Assembly: GCA_910589415.1 (NCBI GenBank)
Contig: OU342639.1
Coordinates: 558,001 to 622,000, forward strand
Reading direction: 5' to 3'
DNA from: Malachius bipustulatus
Taxonomy: Eukaryota > Arthropoda > Insecta > Coleoptera > Melyridae
DNA length: 64,000 nt
Shown here: one piece after another, positions 22,791 to 32,985 of the stretch
How positions within the stretch are numbered: the stretch's first letter is position 1
Layout of the letters: each line of letters starts with the position of its first letter
Program-made: the position numbers and the translations under genes
Notes under the pieces: generated by a model
Seen by the model: only the letters and a program-made list of their open reading frames with translations
Told to the model about the DNA's origin: nothing
Database searches by the model: none

Positions 22791-23918
22791 CAATTTTCAA
22801 ATTAATGTTTAGTTATATTACTTATAAATTAATAATAAGTACCTCTTATGTCAATTATCAATAAATATGTATGGTATCTTCATGTTTTTGTCTAGTTCTA
22901 TCCCATAAATTTGGTTGCCACTACATAATTAAATTGTCCTATCTTGTATTTTTGTCAAAAAACTTGTCTGAAAAAAAGTTTTTCCCAATAATTTTAAAAT
23001 ATCTACATTTTAATTCTTTATGTCTATATCTGTGCAAAAAATGAAGTCTCTAGATTTCTTAGTAAAAGTTTTCTACCACAAAGAGTTAAAAATGAAATTA
23101 TCTCAAAACTACAATTTTGCAGATAGGACCTCTTGTTTTAGGAGGGCAGTATTGTTGACAATTTAAAACGACTTCTAAATTACAATAGCTACAACATAAG
23201 TTAATATAGGGTGTAACTTTTTACATAATATTATTACTACTTACGGCAACACTTAAAAAGTGCACTTTTTGACATTCGGTGAAATTTTTTTTATTCTTTA
23301 TTTTTGAAAAAGAAGAATAAAATTTTTAAAATTTATTGTCAATGTTTCTTGGTGAAATGATTTTTGGTCTCCTTGATTGTTTCTATAGCGAATGGTATGA
23401 AAAACAATATGGCGGCCATAAGAAAAACAAAAGTTGACTTTGAAAATCCCAAGATCTAGTCGGCTTTGGAAATTTCTGAAACGTCAAATAAGTAGCTCAT
23501 TACGGCTTATGTAAACCTACAAAAAATAATAAAAAAAAAATTAATTAATAAAGAAGATGTGGCTAAAATAATAAATCTGCATGTCCCAAGTTTTTTCAGG
23601 ATATTTCAGGAAATTCTGGGAATATTAAGAAAAAAATTGCCAAATAGTCGTCTCAAAACAGCGCATCTTTTTTGTAATTTTACCGACTTCGTATCTCTTA
23701 CCGTTTCATGCGGTCCATTTTACCTAAATGGGACAGCCTGTATCATAAAATTCAACAACGACCGACTTTTCTGAAATGTCGTATTGTAAAGTAGCTGACA
23801 TGTACTATTATTGAAAATTAAAAACGACTTCCAAAGTACAAGACAACATAAGTTAACATAGGGTGTATTTTTTTACATGCTATTCCCTATGGCAACACTT
23901 GAAATAAATGCACCGTAT

Positions 23919-24538
23919 AGAGGATGATCCCGAAATGGCGGACACGGACAGCACCACGGCATCCATTGTGGATTAAAGATTCTAAGTTTATTTACTTTTT
24001 TTTCTCCGGTATGGCTCCCTTAAGAAGATATGAACACTTTTTTAGAAAAAAAGTCACAACACTGCACTGCCCTTCTTAAGGCAGAAAAATAATGTGTAGG
24101 TCTACAATAATACCCAGATAGATGTTACCATGGAAACATATGAATGAAGTGGAAAGTTTAACAATGTTCAAAACAATAATCGTTGCGGGGATACATATTC
24201 GATAATATTATTCAAAATCAATTTTAGTTGCATTGTTGAGCTCGAACTTGAACAACGATGCCACATTGAAATTTTTGTTGAACGCAGGTAATAGGTAAAC
24301 TTTGAATGTCTGAAATTCCGTTCCCGATAATAAAAAAATAAAAAAAGCAAACAGTATCGTTATAGTTATGTCAAATCATGTGCTTTGCCAGTGGAGGTTG
24401 TTTAAAGTTGACTGCCATTTTGATTTAAATTTTAGAAAAACGAAGCCGACGAAACCATTTTTGTTTTAAGTTTACAGTCTTTCTGAACACCTCTACAACA
24501 CCCTGTATACCGTGTCCGCCATTTCGGGATCACCCTGT
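23919..24538. mobile_element. MITE with GATCCCGAAATGGCGG ends
   Basis: The left end AGAGGATGATCCCGAAATGG and right end (inverse complement of CAGGGTGATCCCGAAATGG) share ATCCCGAAATGGCGGACACG. It abuts the palindromic element at 23916 and lies inside the hAT-like shell. It is non-coding. Confidence 0.7.
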
Positions 24539-24803
24539 ATATTTTTTTATTTTATTTTTTTTCTCCCAATAAAATATGAATGGCTTACCAATTATGAATT
24601 ATGAAAAGTTATAGTAGAAAATACCAAATTAATTACAAATTATTATTTATTACGAGAGGAAAAAGACATTCTTCATATATTGATAACTGTATTCAAGTTA
24701 ATTAATTTAAGGAAATAGGTGCCGGATACCCGCGAGTACCCGGGGAATAAAAACGGGTATCCGGGTAGCAATTTCTGCCGGGTATGGATTCCCTAGTCAT
24801 TAT

Positions 24804-25193
24804 TTACATCCGCGTATTTTACAGTTTCACTATGGCACCTATATAGGGGTGGATGACGTACCTATAGTAACACCGGGAAGGTATTCATTTGCTTTGCAAA
24901 TGCATGCCTAACAAAAAAAAAGGCATTAAAAATAGGTTTTCAGAGTCCGGTCCTGGCGAGAATCGCAAATAAATATGCCGAGTCTCGGAAGTAACAACTT
25001 GACGAGAATGCCAACCGCTTCGAAGCGTACAGAGCAGGACCCCGCACTATAACCGCTTTCTCATATCGTATTCGTTGGAATGCTAATGCAAAATAAAAAA
25101 TGCAAATATCAAAATAAGAATCGTGCTACTGTTAATCTCGAAGATATTCCTTGCCCTGAAAGTGAAGAAAAGAATAGCAATGCGACCGTGGTG
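24804..25193. other. No recognised gene
   Basis: Contains a short plus-strand frame (25080-25268, lysine/glutamate-rich, no motif recognised). It overlaps the end of the copia relic. Confidence 0.3.
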
Positions 25194-26882
25194 TCAAAGC
25201 CTCAGTTGTGTTCTATTCATTCGTTCTGCTACCGAGTTTTGCTGCGGCATACAGCAGGTTACCGTTAAATGATACGTTATGTCTTTCTGTACGAAAAATT
25301 CTTTAAAATCATTTGGTAGGTACTCTCCCCCATTGTCGCAATAAAGATTCGCAGTTTTTAAATTAAAATTTGCTTCACATTTTGCATCACAAAATCTTAA
25401 AAAAAACTCTAAATACATCTGATTTATAAGTAATCAAATATACCACTGTATAATGGGTGTTAATGGGTATAATGGGTCAATGAATGATACAAAATAATTT
25501 TTATTATCAAGGGTTGGTGGATTAATGTTTCCGCAGACATTGGAATGAACTATAAATAAAGGTCGCTTTATGTGATCCTTTTGTTTTGCTTTGGCAAATG
25601 GCAAACGTGACTGTTTCCCATGAATGCAACCCTCACATAAGTGATTTATGGGGTTTATCTTTTCAATATACTTCCGATCATCAATAAGTTTACAAGTTTT
25701 TAACTTCAGTAATTTTTCCTTGCTGATATGTCCAAGGCGCTGAAGCCACAGAAAATCATAATTGTATCATTCACTTGACTATAAATAATGAAGGGACCTT
25801 TTGTTTATTTTGGAGATTACACCAATTAACCCAGAAAAGGGCTTACCTGATTCAATGGTTTTGAAACAATTTTTTATTGATGGTCATCCCATTTTCCTGC
25901 AGTTGTCTTACCAACAGGAGATTGTAGGGCACATCCTTGGAGTACAGAACGTTCTCCAGTCGTGCATGTAGTCCTTGATATGTTACCACTTGAATAATTG
26001 TACCTCCTCTAGTTGCTTGAATCGATGACCCAACTTTTGCAACTGATAGTTTAGCGAAGAAGGTCTTGCCAATTCTTCATAGTCCGTAAATAGATAAGGA
26101 TTGTTGATCATATGCTCAGTTGCGGCCGAGTCTAAGATAAAAAATAAGCTGCTTTCTGTGGGGAATGTGGCGTTAGCATAGTCTCCCAACATAAATATGA
26201 ATCCATCCTTTTGTTCACTTGGGTTTGACTGATGACTTGTTAGTGTTTGGATAATTCTCGGTCGGGTATTGGTATTTTCAATTATTCGTTTAAAATGAAA
26301 ACAGTCTTGCTTGAAATGATCTGTTCTTCCACAAAAATTACATTTCAAATTTGAGGTCTTGAACTTCAGTTTCCACTGAGATTTTGGTTTATGAAATTGG
26401 GAATTCGTCGCCTTCAAGTTTTGGATAAATCTATGTATTTCCTTTAGGATGCGTTTGAAAGTGATTTGCCCATCTGCAATGTTTTTACGCTTGACGAAAA
26501 ATTTACGCCAGCTCTAATTTTCACCTCCCGATCTAGAAGACGTGTTTTTACAAAAGCAACATTTAAATTATCTTCACTCAAGGTTTCTAATGCTGTTATG
26601 ACACCGTCATAATGCTACCAGTTGGGTAGCGAGGCTTCTACTTTCATAAATCAAATCTAAACCGTCTGTTGCGAAGTTCAAATACTTATCACTTAAAAAT
26701 TCAGTGAGGGTACTTTTTGCTTTAGCATTTTGTTTGATCCACTCTCCACTTTGAATTACTGGAATTGGGTTGTCCACTAAGCCGAGTAAGTCCAGTTCAG
26801 AGAGGAGGGCACGGACTCGAAATTTCCAAATAGAATATTTCTCGCCTCGAAATGGTTGAATATTTCTTTTTACACTTTCCAT
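25194..26882 (-). pseudogene. Ty1/copia gag-pol relic
   Basis: Minus strand, gag to integrase. From 26882 there is a copia-type gag start (RNIQPFRGEKYSIWKFRV). At 26417-25983 there is a CCHC knuckle CNFCGRTDHFKQDC and a protease motif DSAATEHM (family DSGA). About 25740-25600 gives the integrase zinc region (LQRLGHISKEKL, then LCEGCIHGKQSRLPF). About 25560 gives VHSNVCG, where the family has HSDVCG, so the first catalytic Asp is Asn. At 25418-25194 come YCDNGGEYL and PQQNSVAERMNRT. Several frameshifts separate the pieces. Reverse transcriptase and RNase H are missing. It cannot be functional. Confidence 0.85.
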
Positions 26883-27435
26883 TTTACAAACACTTCACTT
26901 CACTTTCAGTTCACTTTCGTTCCTTGCTTTAATACCCTTAGTAAGCACTTCTCTCAACCAATTTAATTCTTTGAGTCCCAATTTTTTTTAGTACCCCTTA
27001 TTCGCGTCCGCGACGTGAACTGGACCCATAACCTATTGGCAGAGTGCAAAAACATTTCCCGGTTCTGGAGAGGTTAATGATTGAAAGAGGATCTATAGAA
27101 TAGACCCTTAATCAGTACCTATGCATTTTATTATGATGCATTTATGTAATTGCCTTTAGACTAGGTATGGTAACTCAATATCTTATAAGCGTTTACATTA
27201 GCGGTTAAGAGCTGTCTTTTTTTATTATTTATTATTATTTATTAATTATTATTAAAATTATTTTATTATTTACCTACAATTTATATAAAAAGAAAAAATC
27301 CCACTGGAGATTCGTGAGAATTCGAATCGTAGGAGGCAAAATACTTAAAGAGACTAAATTAAATAAAAGTTACATAAACAGAAGAAAAATAAAATAGAAA
27401 ACAAAATACATTTTTGGTTCGATTGCAAAGAAATA
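26883..27435. other. Copia leader and probable LTR remnant
   Basis: Besides the primer site there is no gene. The AT-rich stretch 27215-27300 is dominated by TTATTATT runs. A matching second LTR was not found on the other side of the relic. Confidence 0.3.
27018..27036 (-). other. Copia-type primer binding site
   Basis: The minus strand reads AGGTTATGGGTCCAGTTC about 135 bp upstream of the gag start. Copia elements prime with an internal fragment of initiator tRNA-Met and have GGTTATGGGCCCAGT-like sites here. The 5' LTR should lie to the right (beyond about 27040), ending ...CTCTGCCA on the minus strand. Its other end could not be set. Confidence 0.55.
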
Positions 27436-27602
27436 CAGGGTGGGGCATCGCACAGGTAACAAGCGTAATAATTTGGAAAGTGAAGATGTTTATGAAAAAC
27501 GCCGAAACAGGTTGATTTTGTTATCGAGGGGGGCATATTTTCGTGACATATTTAACTTTTTCCAAATTATTAGGCTTGTTACCTTTTCGATGGCCCACCC
27601 TG
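27436..27602. mobile_element. Short CAGGGTGGGGCATCG MITE
   Basis: 167 bp. The ends CAGGGTGGGGCATCG and inverse CGATGGCCCACCCTG are flanked by TA. Arms also share AAGCGTAATAATTTGG-like sequence in inverted form. Confidence 0.75.
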
Positions 27603-27689
27603 TATAATCATTGCTTGAGTACGTGTAACTGTGGTTTGTCGAGTTAGTGGTTATCTATTACGATATAATATATTTTTTATTTCAGTTTC

Positions 27690-28132
27690 ACGATCTATAT
27701 TTGCCTTTAGCCAATTTTTGATATGATGTTTTATTGTTTTTTCACTAAAATCAAGCATTTTTAAGTCGTTAGGTAGCATATTAAATATTTTAAAACAAAT
27801 AAAGGCAAAAATTTTTCTACCTTTTTCAGTTTTTATGTTGGGTAATCCAGAGTTCTTTGATTTAATAAATACTCGACCTTTAAGTATTCATATTGGTTCA
27901 TGACTGATTCCAGGAAAAATGTTTGACGGATATTTAGTGGTTTATTAGGATCATTGCTTTTTACAAATTTGTTTTACCATTTGATTTTGTAGTCGAAGTA
28001 GCTTATCAATGTGCGTTTCATAAGCACCTCCTCAGGCTATAACACCATATGTGGCTACACTATGAAACAGACCGTAATAGATTGATTTTAATTGGCTTCT
28101 AGGTAATATGCACTTTAATCTCGCAATAGTAT
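27690..28132 (-). pseudogene. LINE reverse transcriptase C-terminal relic
   Basis: The minus strand encodes TIARLKCILPRSQLKSIYYG and LFHSVATYGVIA. A TGA stop follows where family members have Trp (GIIAWG), then GGAYETHIDKLLRLQNQMVK. This is the thumb and C-terminal part of a jockey/CR1-type reverse transcriptase. It continues the fragment at 29218-29587; the two were separated by an insertion of about 1.09 kb (28133-29217). Confidence 0.7.
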
Positions 28133-28134
28133 AT

Positions 28135-28297
28135 TGTGAAACAAGTGCGGAAAAGAGAAAATTTCTCACGAGTGTGAAACAATTGTGACACAAATTTAAC
28201 ACATAAATTATTTTTATTGACATATTGACACGAGACGAAGTCGAGTGTCACAATTCACACGAGTGTGAAATTTTCTCTTTTCCGCACGTGCTTCACA
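28135..28297. repeat. Foldback repeat with TGTGAAAC...GTTTCACA-like ends
   Basis: Inverted arms GTGCGGAAAAGAGAAAATTT (left) and its complement (28266-28290), with a second inner pair around CACGAGTGTGAAA / GACACGAGACGAAGTCGAGTGTC. Its centre contains about 27 bp (AATTTAACACATAAATTATT) that recurs at 28343-28370 inside the recombinase-like fragment. It therefore looks like a deletion derivative of that element. Confidence 0.6.
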
Positions 28298-28329
28298 CAG
28301 TACTTTTCCTATGACCACAATTTAACAGA

Positions 28330-28539
28330 TTAATTATTTAACAAATTTAACACATAAATTATTTTTTCTGACAATGCTCTGCTTTTATGACCTTTTCTCC
28401 AATTTATGAAATGTTTATAAGCAGATTCGTATTTTTCTCTCGAAACTACAGGTAGCAAATTCAAAGAACACAAACCTGCTTGTTTTCTGACTTCAGGTGG
28501 TGTATTTTCTGCTTCAGATTCAGAGGAATCAAAATCCAT
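28330..28539 (-). pseudogene. Crypton-like tyrosine recombinase N-terminal fragment
   Basis: The minus-strand frame starts MDFDSSESEAENTPPEVRKQ and continues with LLPVVSREKYESAYKHFINW, then ALSEKIIYVLNLL. This resembles the N-terminal SAM-like (core-binding) domain of recombinase-like proteins widespread in insects (LP..S..KYE..Y..F..W pattern). The catalytic domain is absent. It sits within the DNA that interrupts the LINE relic. The assignment is from pattern only. Confidence 0.35.
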
Positions 28540-29217
28540 TATAATAATAGGTACCTAACTAAAGTTTATTTTTTCAGACTACCTACCTAGGTAGGTACAT
28601 ATTATTTTCAATTCTACCAATGACTTTTTATTATTACTATTATATACTGTAAAATCATTGAATTCTACCGACAATATTATTATTATTTATTATTAGACTC
28701 CGTATAAACTAAAAATAAGTGACGTGAGCGGAGAGACGTGGTAGATAATAACAATGATTTAAGAGAGGTTATATATCATTGATATGCAACTTCTACACAA
28801 TAACGCAGGCGCTGTGCGTCGTAGATTGAAGTTAGTAGAGGTGTGCGAGTTATTTTCACGATCACGTTCGTGAATTTGATTTGGCTGTTATTAGCGATCA
28901 ACTCGTAAATTTTAATAATTACTGCCACAAGAGAATAATGAGTCTATTTTATAGTCTTGTCGGGTTCTATGTTATCCCATTTGTGTTTATTTTATTACCT
29001 TGAAGCTTTAAATGAATAGTTATTCCATTAACAATAAGTAACAGTTGAGTTCTCAGTTACCGCCCATCACTATTGTTTACATACATTAAAACAGTACGGA
29101 AACGGTTTTTGGCTATGCCTTATGTCACTTTGTCGCACAGTTTTGGATACATGAGAAATCTGCTAGTTTGCGCACAAAAAACGATGCGCAAAGTAGTGTT
29201 TTGTATAGTGGTCGTAG
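28540..29217. other. Non-coding part of the insertion in the LINE relic
   Basis: No gene. The right border GTGGTCGTAGGAAAAAG is similar, inverted, to CTTTTCCTATGACCAC near 28305, suggesting ends of one element about 0.9 kb long. It includes a TACCTACCTAGGTAGGTA palindromic microsatellite (28578-28600). Confidence 0.4.
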
Positions 29218-29587
29218 GAAAAAGCATAAATTAAATATCCAAGTCTTTTAACAGTATGATTTTTATGCTCATTCCAAGTCAACCCAGCATCAATTATGAT
29301 TCCAAGGTATTTAGTATATTGTACTCTTTCAAGCAAGACATTACTCACAAATAGTTCAATAAAATCAGGGATGTTACTTAGATGATTTGCAAAAACTATG
29401 TACTTCAATTTTTCTACATTTAAAGCTAATTTATTTACGCACATCCAATAGTAAACACTACTCAACACCTCTCTCATTTCACTCAAAACCTCATTGCAAG
29501 AATTACCGGTACAACATAATATAGCAGTATCGTCAGCATATGATATTATACTTTCAGACAAGAGAAGTAAACTATCTATACATATAC
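29218..29587 (-). pseudogene. LINE reverse transcriptase relic with YADD motif
   Basis: The minus-strand frame reads SIISYADDTAILC (catalytic YADD box), then VNKLALNVEKLKYIVF and TKYLGIIIDAGLTWNEH, then KRLGYLIYAFS, where it meets the 1.09-kb insertion and resumes at 28132. The 5' side is cut by a CAGGGTGTAAC MITE end at 29588. Upstream fingers and the endonuclease are absent. Jockey/CR1-like, non-functional. Confidence 0.8.
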
Positions 29588-30209
29588 AGGGTGTAACTAA
29601 ATAAGTGTAAAACATTTAAGGGGATGTTTCCTCATCGAAAAAAAGATAGGATCTTTCATATCAAGAAACTTCATTATTGGAGCATCCCTTGTTAAGATAC
29701 AGCCCCTTAAAGGGGGTACATAAAATTTGTTTAACAATTTTTTTCACAAGCACTAAAAAAGTTTAAATATTGAAACTAACCTGACATTTTCTACTACCAA
29801 AAAGACACTTAGCCAGTAATTTATTTGGTTTACCCCATGGTTGTAAGGGGTGGAAAACGCAACCCCTAAAATTTATTTCCAATGCAACTTTTTGTCTTAT
29901 TATTTGTTTACCATTTAAAAATTTACTGCCGATAGCCTATTTCATTCTAAACAAAAAATGTCTCTTGAATTTTTTGCACAAAATAAACCAGTTACTTACA
30001 CAACTTTGTTATTTTAAATAGGACACCCTGTATATTATTGCATTATTAGATTGTCTGAGAAAAGTTAGTAAGAATGGTTTTCACAGTTGGAGTTTAAACT
30101 GAATGGCCAATGTCCCGCACTAATGGGACAAGTAGATCAAAGTGTATCCTAAAAATCAACAAAAATTCTATAATGTGCATGCTAAGCTAATAATTAAATT
30201 ATGTGTATT
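29588..30209. other. MITE pieces, no gene
   Basis: A CAGGGTGTAACTAAATAAG end at about 29588 and a differently sequenced end (ATAGGACACCCTG, about 30020) face each other and are not convincingly one element. At 30030-30100 a fragment with TTAGATTGTCTGAGAAA belongs to the family at 4489 and 13051. Confidence 0.45.
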
Positions 30210-30896
30210 TCATTCATCCTTCTTTCCCTTTTGTAACTGTTGGAATAACATGTCCATTTTATTACTGAAAATATCCATCGCTCCGTTTTGTACGTAGATT
30301 TGTTCTTGTTGACGCCTTTCTCTTTCCGTTTCTCTTACTTTTGTCAAATTACTAATTTCACTTATTGCTGTTTCCACTGATGTTTTCTTCTTCTTGATTT
30401 GTGCTGATACAGCACTTTTCATTTGAAGTTTTTTAATAGGTTGTGGTTCTGAAGAATCACCATCCCCACTATTGAGAGAATTTTCACATTTTCCCTCATC
30501 TGGAACCAAAATGTAAAATAAATCTGAGGAACGTAATATTATTTTTATCACTTCTTACTATCCTATCACCTTTCAATGATGATGCTATTTAGCTAAATAG
30601 CTACTGGCTTAATATTGGGTTTCCTATCAGGGAAGTCATCCATAACATCAAAAATTAAGTATTAATTAATAAATAATCAAGTTAATCAGTTCTTTAATTG
30701 CATCTCGTGACCATTTTGTGCGTTGAGGTATAATTATTTCGTTTGAATTACTCGATGTGGCTGCACATGGCTCCACATTCAACTGATCTTGTTGACAAGA
30801 AGAGAGATTGAAAGTATTCAGTATGTCACTTGTTGGACTCATAAAACATATTTTATCATCTACAACATTTGAAGGGTCGCGGCGAATAACGATCAA
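30210..30896 (-). pseudogene. Myb/SANT-like transposon-associated gene relic
   Basis: Two minus-strand pieces. The first, 30896-30666, ends IIIPQRTKWSRDAIKELINL, the start of a Myb/SANT-like (MADF-related) DNA-binding domain. The second, 30551-30210, is charged and coiled-coil-like (VRETERERRQQEQIYVQNGA) and ends QQLQKGKKDE. Small insect proteins with this arrangement accompany Harbinger-type elements or occur alone. The rest of the SANT domain is missing between the pieces (about 110 bp with stops), which may be a deletion. Confidence 0.45.
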
Positions 30897-31120
30897 AGTC
30901 CAATTTATTGTTCCATTTTGTGAGAATTTACATTTTAATGTTTGAAGTCGAGTATCGTTAGTGTGGATATATGAAATAAAACAAAAAATGTGGTCATTTT
31001 ATTTAACATTGATTATTTATTGAAGACATTGAAAAAAAAGAGTTTCTCAAAGTATTTCAAACTAAGAAAAATATTTTCTTGTACAACACATGGACTCTGA
31101 TCCTTTTTTGCTGTTAAGGT
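30897..31120. other. Short AT-rich spacer
   Basis: Nothing recognised. Confidence 0.3.
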
Positions 31121-31712
31121 TCGTTAATCAATGGGCGGGTCGTCAGCAAATTCTATGTCGCTTTCATCTTCTTTGGTTTTGGAGTCAGACACCGGGGCGT
31201 CATAGAACGATTTTGCATTAGGGCTGGTCAAGAGCGGAGTAAGATGTAAAAGATCCTTTACTTTTGCTGCCTTGATGGGCACTGGTCCATCGTAGAGATT
31301 CTTCAGTGCAGTGGATCCGAGGCCTTTCTTCCTTTGTAATATTTTCTGCTTTTGTGGAGGAACTATAACAGCCTTTGAATAGTATCCGTATAGTAATTCG
31401 CTTTATGTGAAATAAGCCTTGGCTCAATTTTATCAACTCTCAACATCCTAATTGGTCTTGATGGCTTAGGACGTTTCTGCACATATGGCTGTGAAGGAAG
31501 TTTTGTCCAAGTCTGAAGATTCAATTCATTTTTACAGTTTATCACTTTGAAAAAAGTGACGGCTTAATTCTTCCATTTCTCAAAATCTCTCTCTATTCAT
31601 CTGGTGTCTCAGTATATGATTTTGCATTAACAAGGCTTATATCCTTCTCGCATTCCAAGTAGGAATGACCACGTAAAGGAAATGTGACTTTTGTACTATC
31701 AAAACGATTTGT
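31121..31712 (-). pseudogene. Sola-like transposase relic, C-terminal half
   Basis: The minus strand first gives PLRGHSYLECEKDISLVNAK (about 31680-31620), the counterpart of the GHTFMAADSFHH block of the intact transposase. Frameshifted pieces follow: PSRPIRMLRVDKIEPRL, then VKDLLHLTPLLTSPNAKSFY and an acidic tail ending FADDPPID and a stop at about 31121. It is truncated on its 5' side just before the MITE at 31726. It looks closer to the relic at 16733 than to the intact copy. Confidence 0.55.
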
Positions 31713-31725
31713 ATTATGCACTATA

Positions 31726-32684
31726 CAGGGTGATTCAGGTTTTACCTACTTAACTCTAGGGAACTATAGAGAATCGAAAAATAATATGAGTTTGCTCTAT
31801 GAACTTTACTCGTAAAATGCTTCGTTAAGAAAATACAGGGTGTTAAAGTTTTAAGAAAAAATTCGTATTTTTGAAATATAAAAAAATTGGCTGATTGAAA
31901 TAATTTGAAATTTTACAGTAGTTGTGCTAATTGAAGTAGATGATTTGATACTTCCGATGAAAAATTCTTTACTCCAGTGGCAGAGATCTGGGTGTGTTGT
32001 TACCTTTTTTATTAAATAATTTCTACGCCACTGACTTTGATGCAAATTGATTATTTATGCTAGATATCTTGTTTTGTTTACAGGATAAAAGTCATCTTAC
32101 GTTTTTGTTATAGGAAGTACTGTTTTCAAGATATTCCACAATGTTGGCACTAATTCAAGCTTTTTGTAATGCAATACGGTTCAATAGCGATCACAAAAAT
32201 TATTAATTTCTGGAAAAACTCAATAGCATTGATTTTTATGATATTTTACCTCCTACGGGTTCCTACATTGGGAAGTATCTCGGAAACAGTGCGTCCTAGG
32301 ACAAAAATGTACGATGACTTTTCTTCTCTAAACAACATGAGGTATCTAACAAAAATTACAAATTTGCATTAAAGTCAGTGGCGTGCAAATTATTTATTAA
32401 AAAAGTAAGAACAAGCCCAGATCTCCGCCACTGGATTGAAGAATTTTTCATCGGAAGTATCACATCATGTACTTCAATTAGCACAACTACTGTTCAAAAT
32501 TTCAAATTATTTCAATCAGCCAAATTTTTTATATTTCAAAAATACGATTTTTTTCGTAAAACTTTAACACCCTGTATTTTCTTAACGAAGCATTTCACGA
32601 ATATAGTTCATGAAGCAAACTCATATTATTTTTCGATTCTCTATCGTTCCCTAGAGTTAAGTAGGTAAAACCTGAATCACCCTG
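31726..32684. mobile_element. Foldback MITE with CAGGGTGATTCAGG ends
   Basis: The ends CAGGGTGATTCAGGTTTTAC and its inverse complement are flanked by TA(TA). Arms of about 310 bp carry an internal CAGGGTGTTAAAG motif at 31838 and inverted at 32560-32575. Spacer about 32050-32370. It is non-coding. A further CAGGGTGAG end begins at 32689. Confidence 0.85.
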
Positions 32685-32985
32685 TATACAGGGTGAGTTT
32701 TTTTCAATGTTTAGTACAGGGATCTCCTAAACTACTGCAGTTAGAGGAACGGTTAAATGGGGGAAGTAGTGCAGTTTTATGAGCTTAATTCGAAACAGCT
32801 TTTGTTTTTTTTGAAAATCTCCATGGCTTCCTAGATATTTAGCATAAAGTAAATTCCGCGAATTTTTTTTATTTTTTTTTGGGGGGGGGGGGGGGGGGTT
32901 GGCATTGGATGTCTCCATTTGCCACAGAAATTTTTATGTTTCCAGAATTTGTGTTGGAGCAGCTAGGAGGTATAAATGATAGTAT
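32685..32985. other. MITE end, T/G homopolymer and LINE 3' tail
   Basis: Holds a CAGGGTGAGTTTTTTTC end, a T-rich tract followed by 18 consecutive G (32881-32898), and probably the short 3' UTR of the minus-strand LINE. No poly(A) or target duplication of the LINE could be fixed. Confidence 0.4.
32871..32898. repeat. T10-G18 homopolymer
   Basis: Ten T followed directly by 18 G in otherwise AT-rich DNA. This is the only long G run in the window. Confidence 0.9.

Larger units (their letters stand above)
19905..23149 (+). mobile_element. Complete Sola-like DNA transposon
   Basis: 3245 bp with 37-bp terminal inverted repeats (19905-19941 and 23113-23149) starting CTGCCCTCCTAAAACAA, two mismatches. 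Target duplication TATT (19901-19904 and 23150-23153). Sub-terminal copies of TCCTATCT (near 20126 and 22945) may be transposase binding sites. It encodes one two-exon transposase (20399-22790). Sola is the best fit known to me because Sola elements make 4-bp duplications, and the duplication here is not TTAA (piggyBac/Kolobok). A paralogous empty site is visible at about 23766-23830. Confidence 0.85.
19197..23740. mobile_element. CAGGCTGTCCC foldback element at the palindrome centre
   Basis: The ends CAGGCTGTCCCATTTAG and inverse complement (to 23740) are flanked by TA. The flanks outside it (TTCAATTTAATTATA and TATCATAAAATTCAA) are themselves near inverse complements, so the insertion sits at the dyad of the older palindrome. 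It is interrupted by the Sola-like element. Confidence 0.7.
19021..23916. repeat. Palindromic element split by later insertions
   Basis: The left end ACAGTGAATTTATTTCAAGTG is matched inverted at about 23896-23916, with TATA/TA flanks. The arms (19021-about 19620 left, about 23280-23916 right) are inverted copies. A direct, diverged duplicate of the right outer arm lies at 23154-23260, immediately beside the Sola-like element. The left sequence 19850-19904 matches 23766-23805. Confidence 0.75.
18898..24795. mobile_element. hAT-like non-autonomous shell with nested elements
   Basis: The ends are TAGGGAATCC (18898-18907) and GGATTCCCTA (24786-24795). Flanking 8-mers are GTCAGTAT (18890-18897) and GTCATTAT (24796-24803), one mismatch. 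Sub-terminal GGGTACC/ACCCGGGTA-rich sequence is partly inverted between the two ends. TAGGG-type tips plus 8-bp duplication are typical of hAT elements. No hAT transposase is present. Almost all the interior is younger insertions. Confidence 0.7.

Noticed and set aside
29588..30030. A single MITE between the CAGGGTGTAAC and GGACACCCTG ends
   Set aside because: The two ends share only about ten terminal bases; the arms do not match, so they are more likely two different partial elements.
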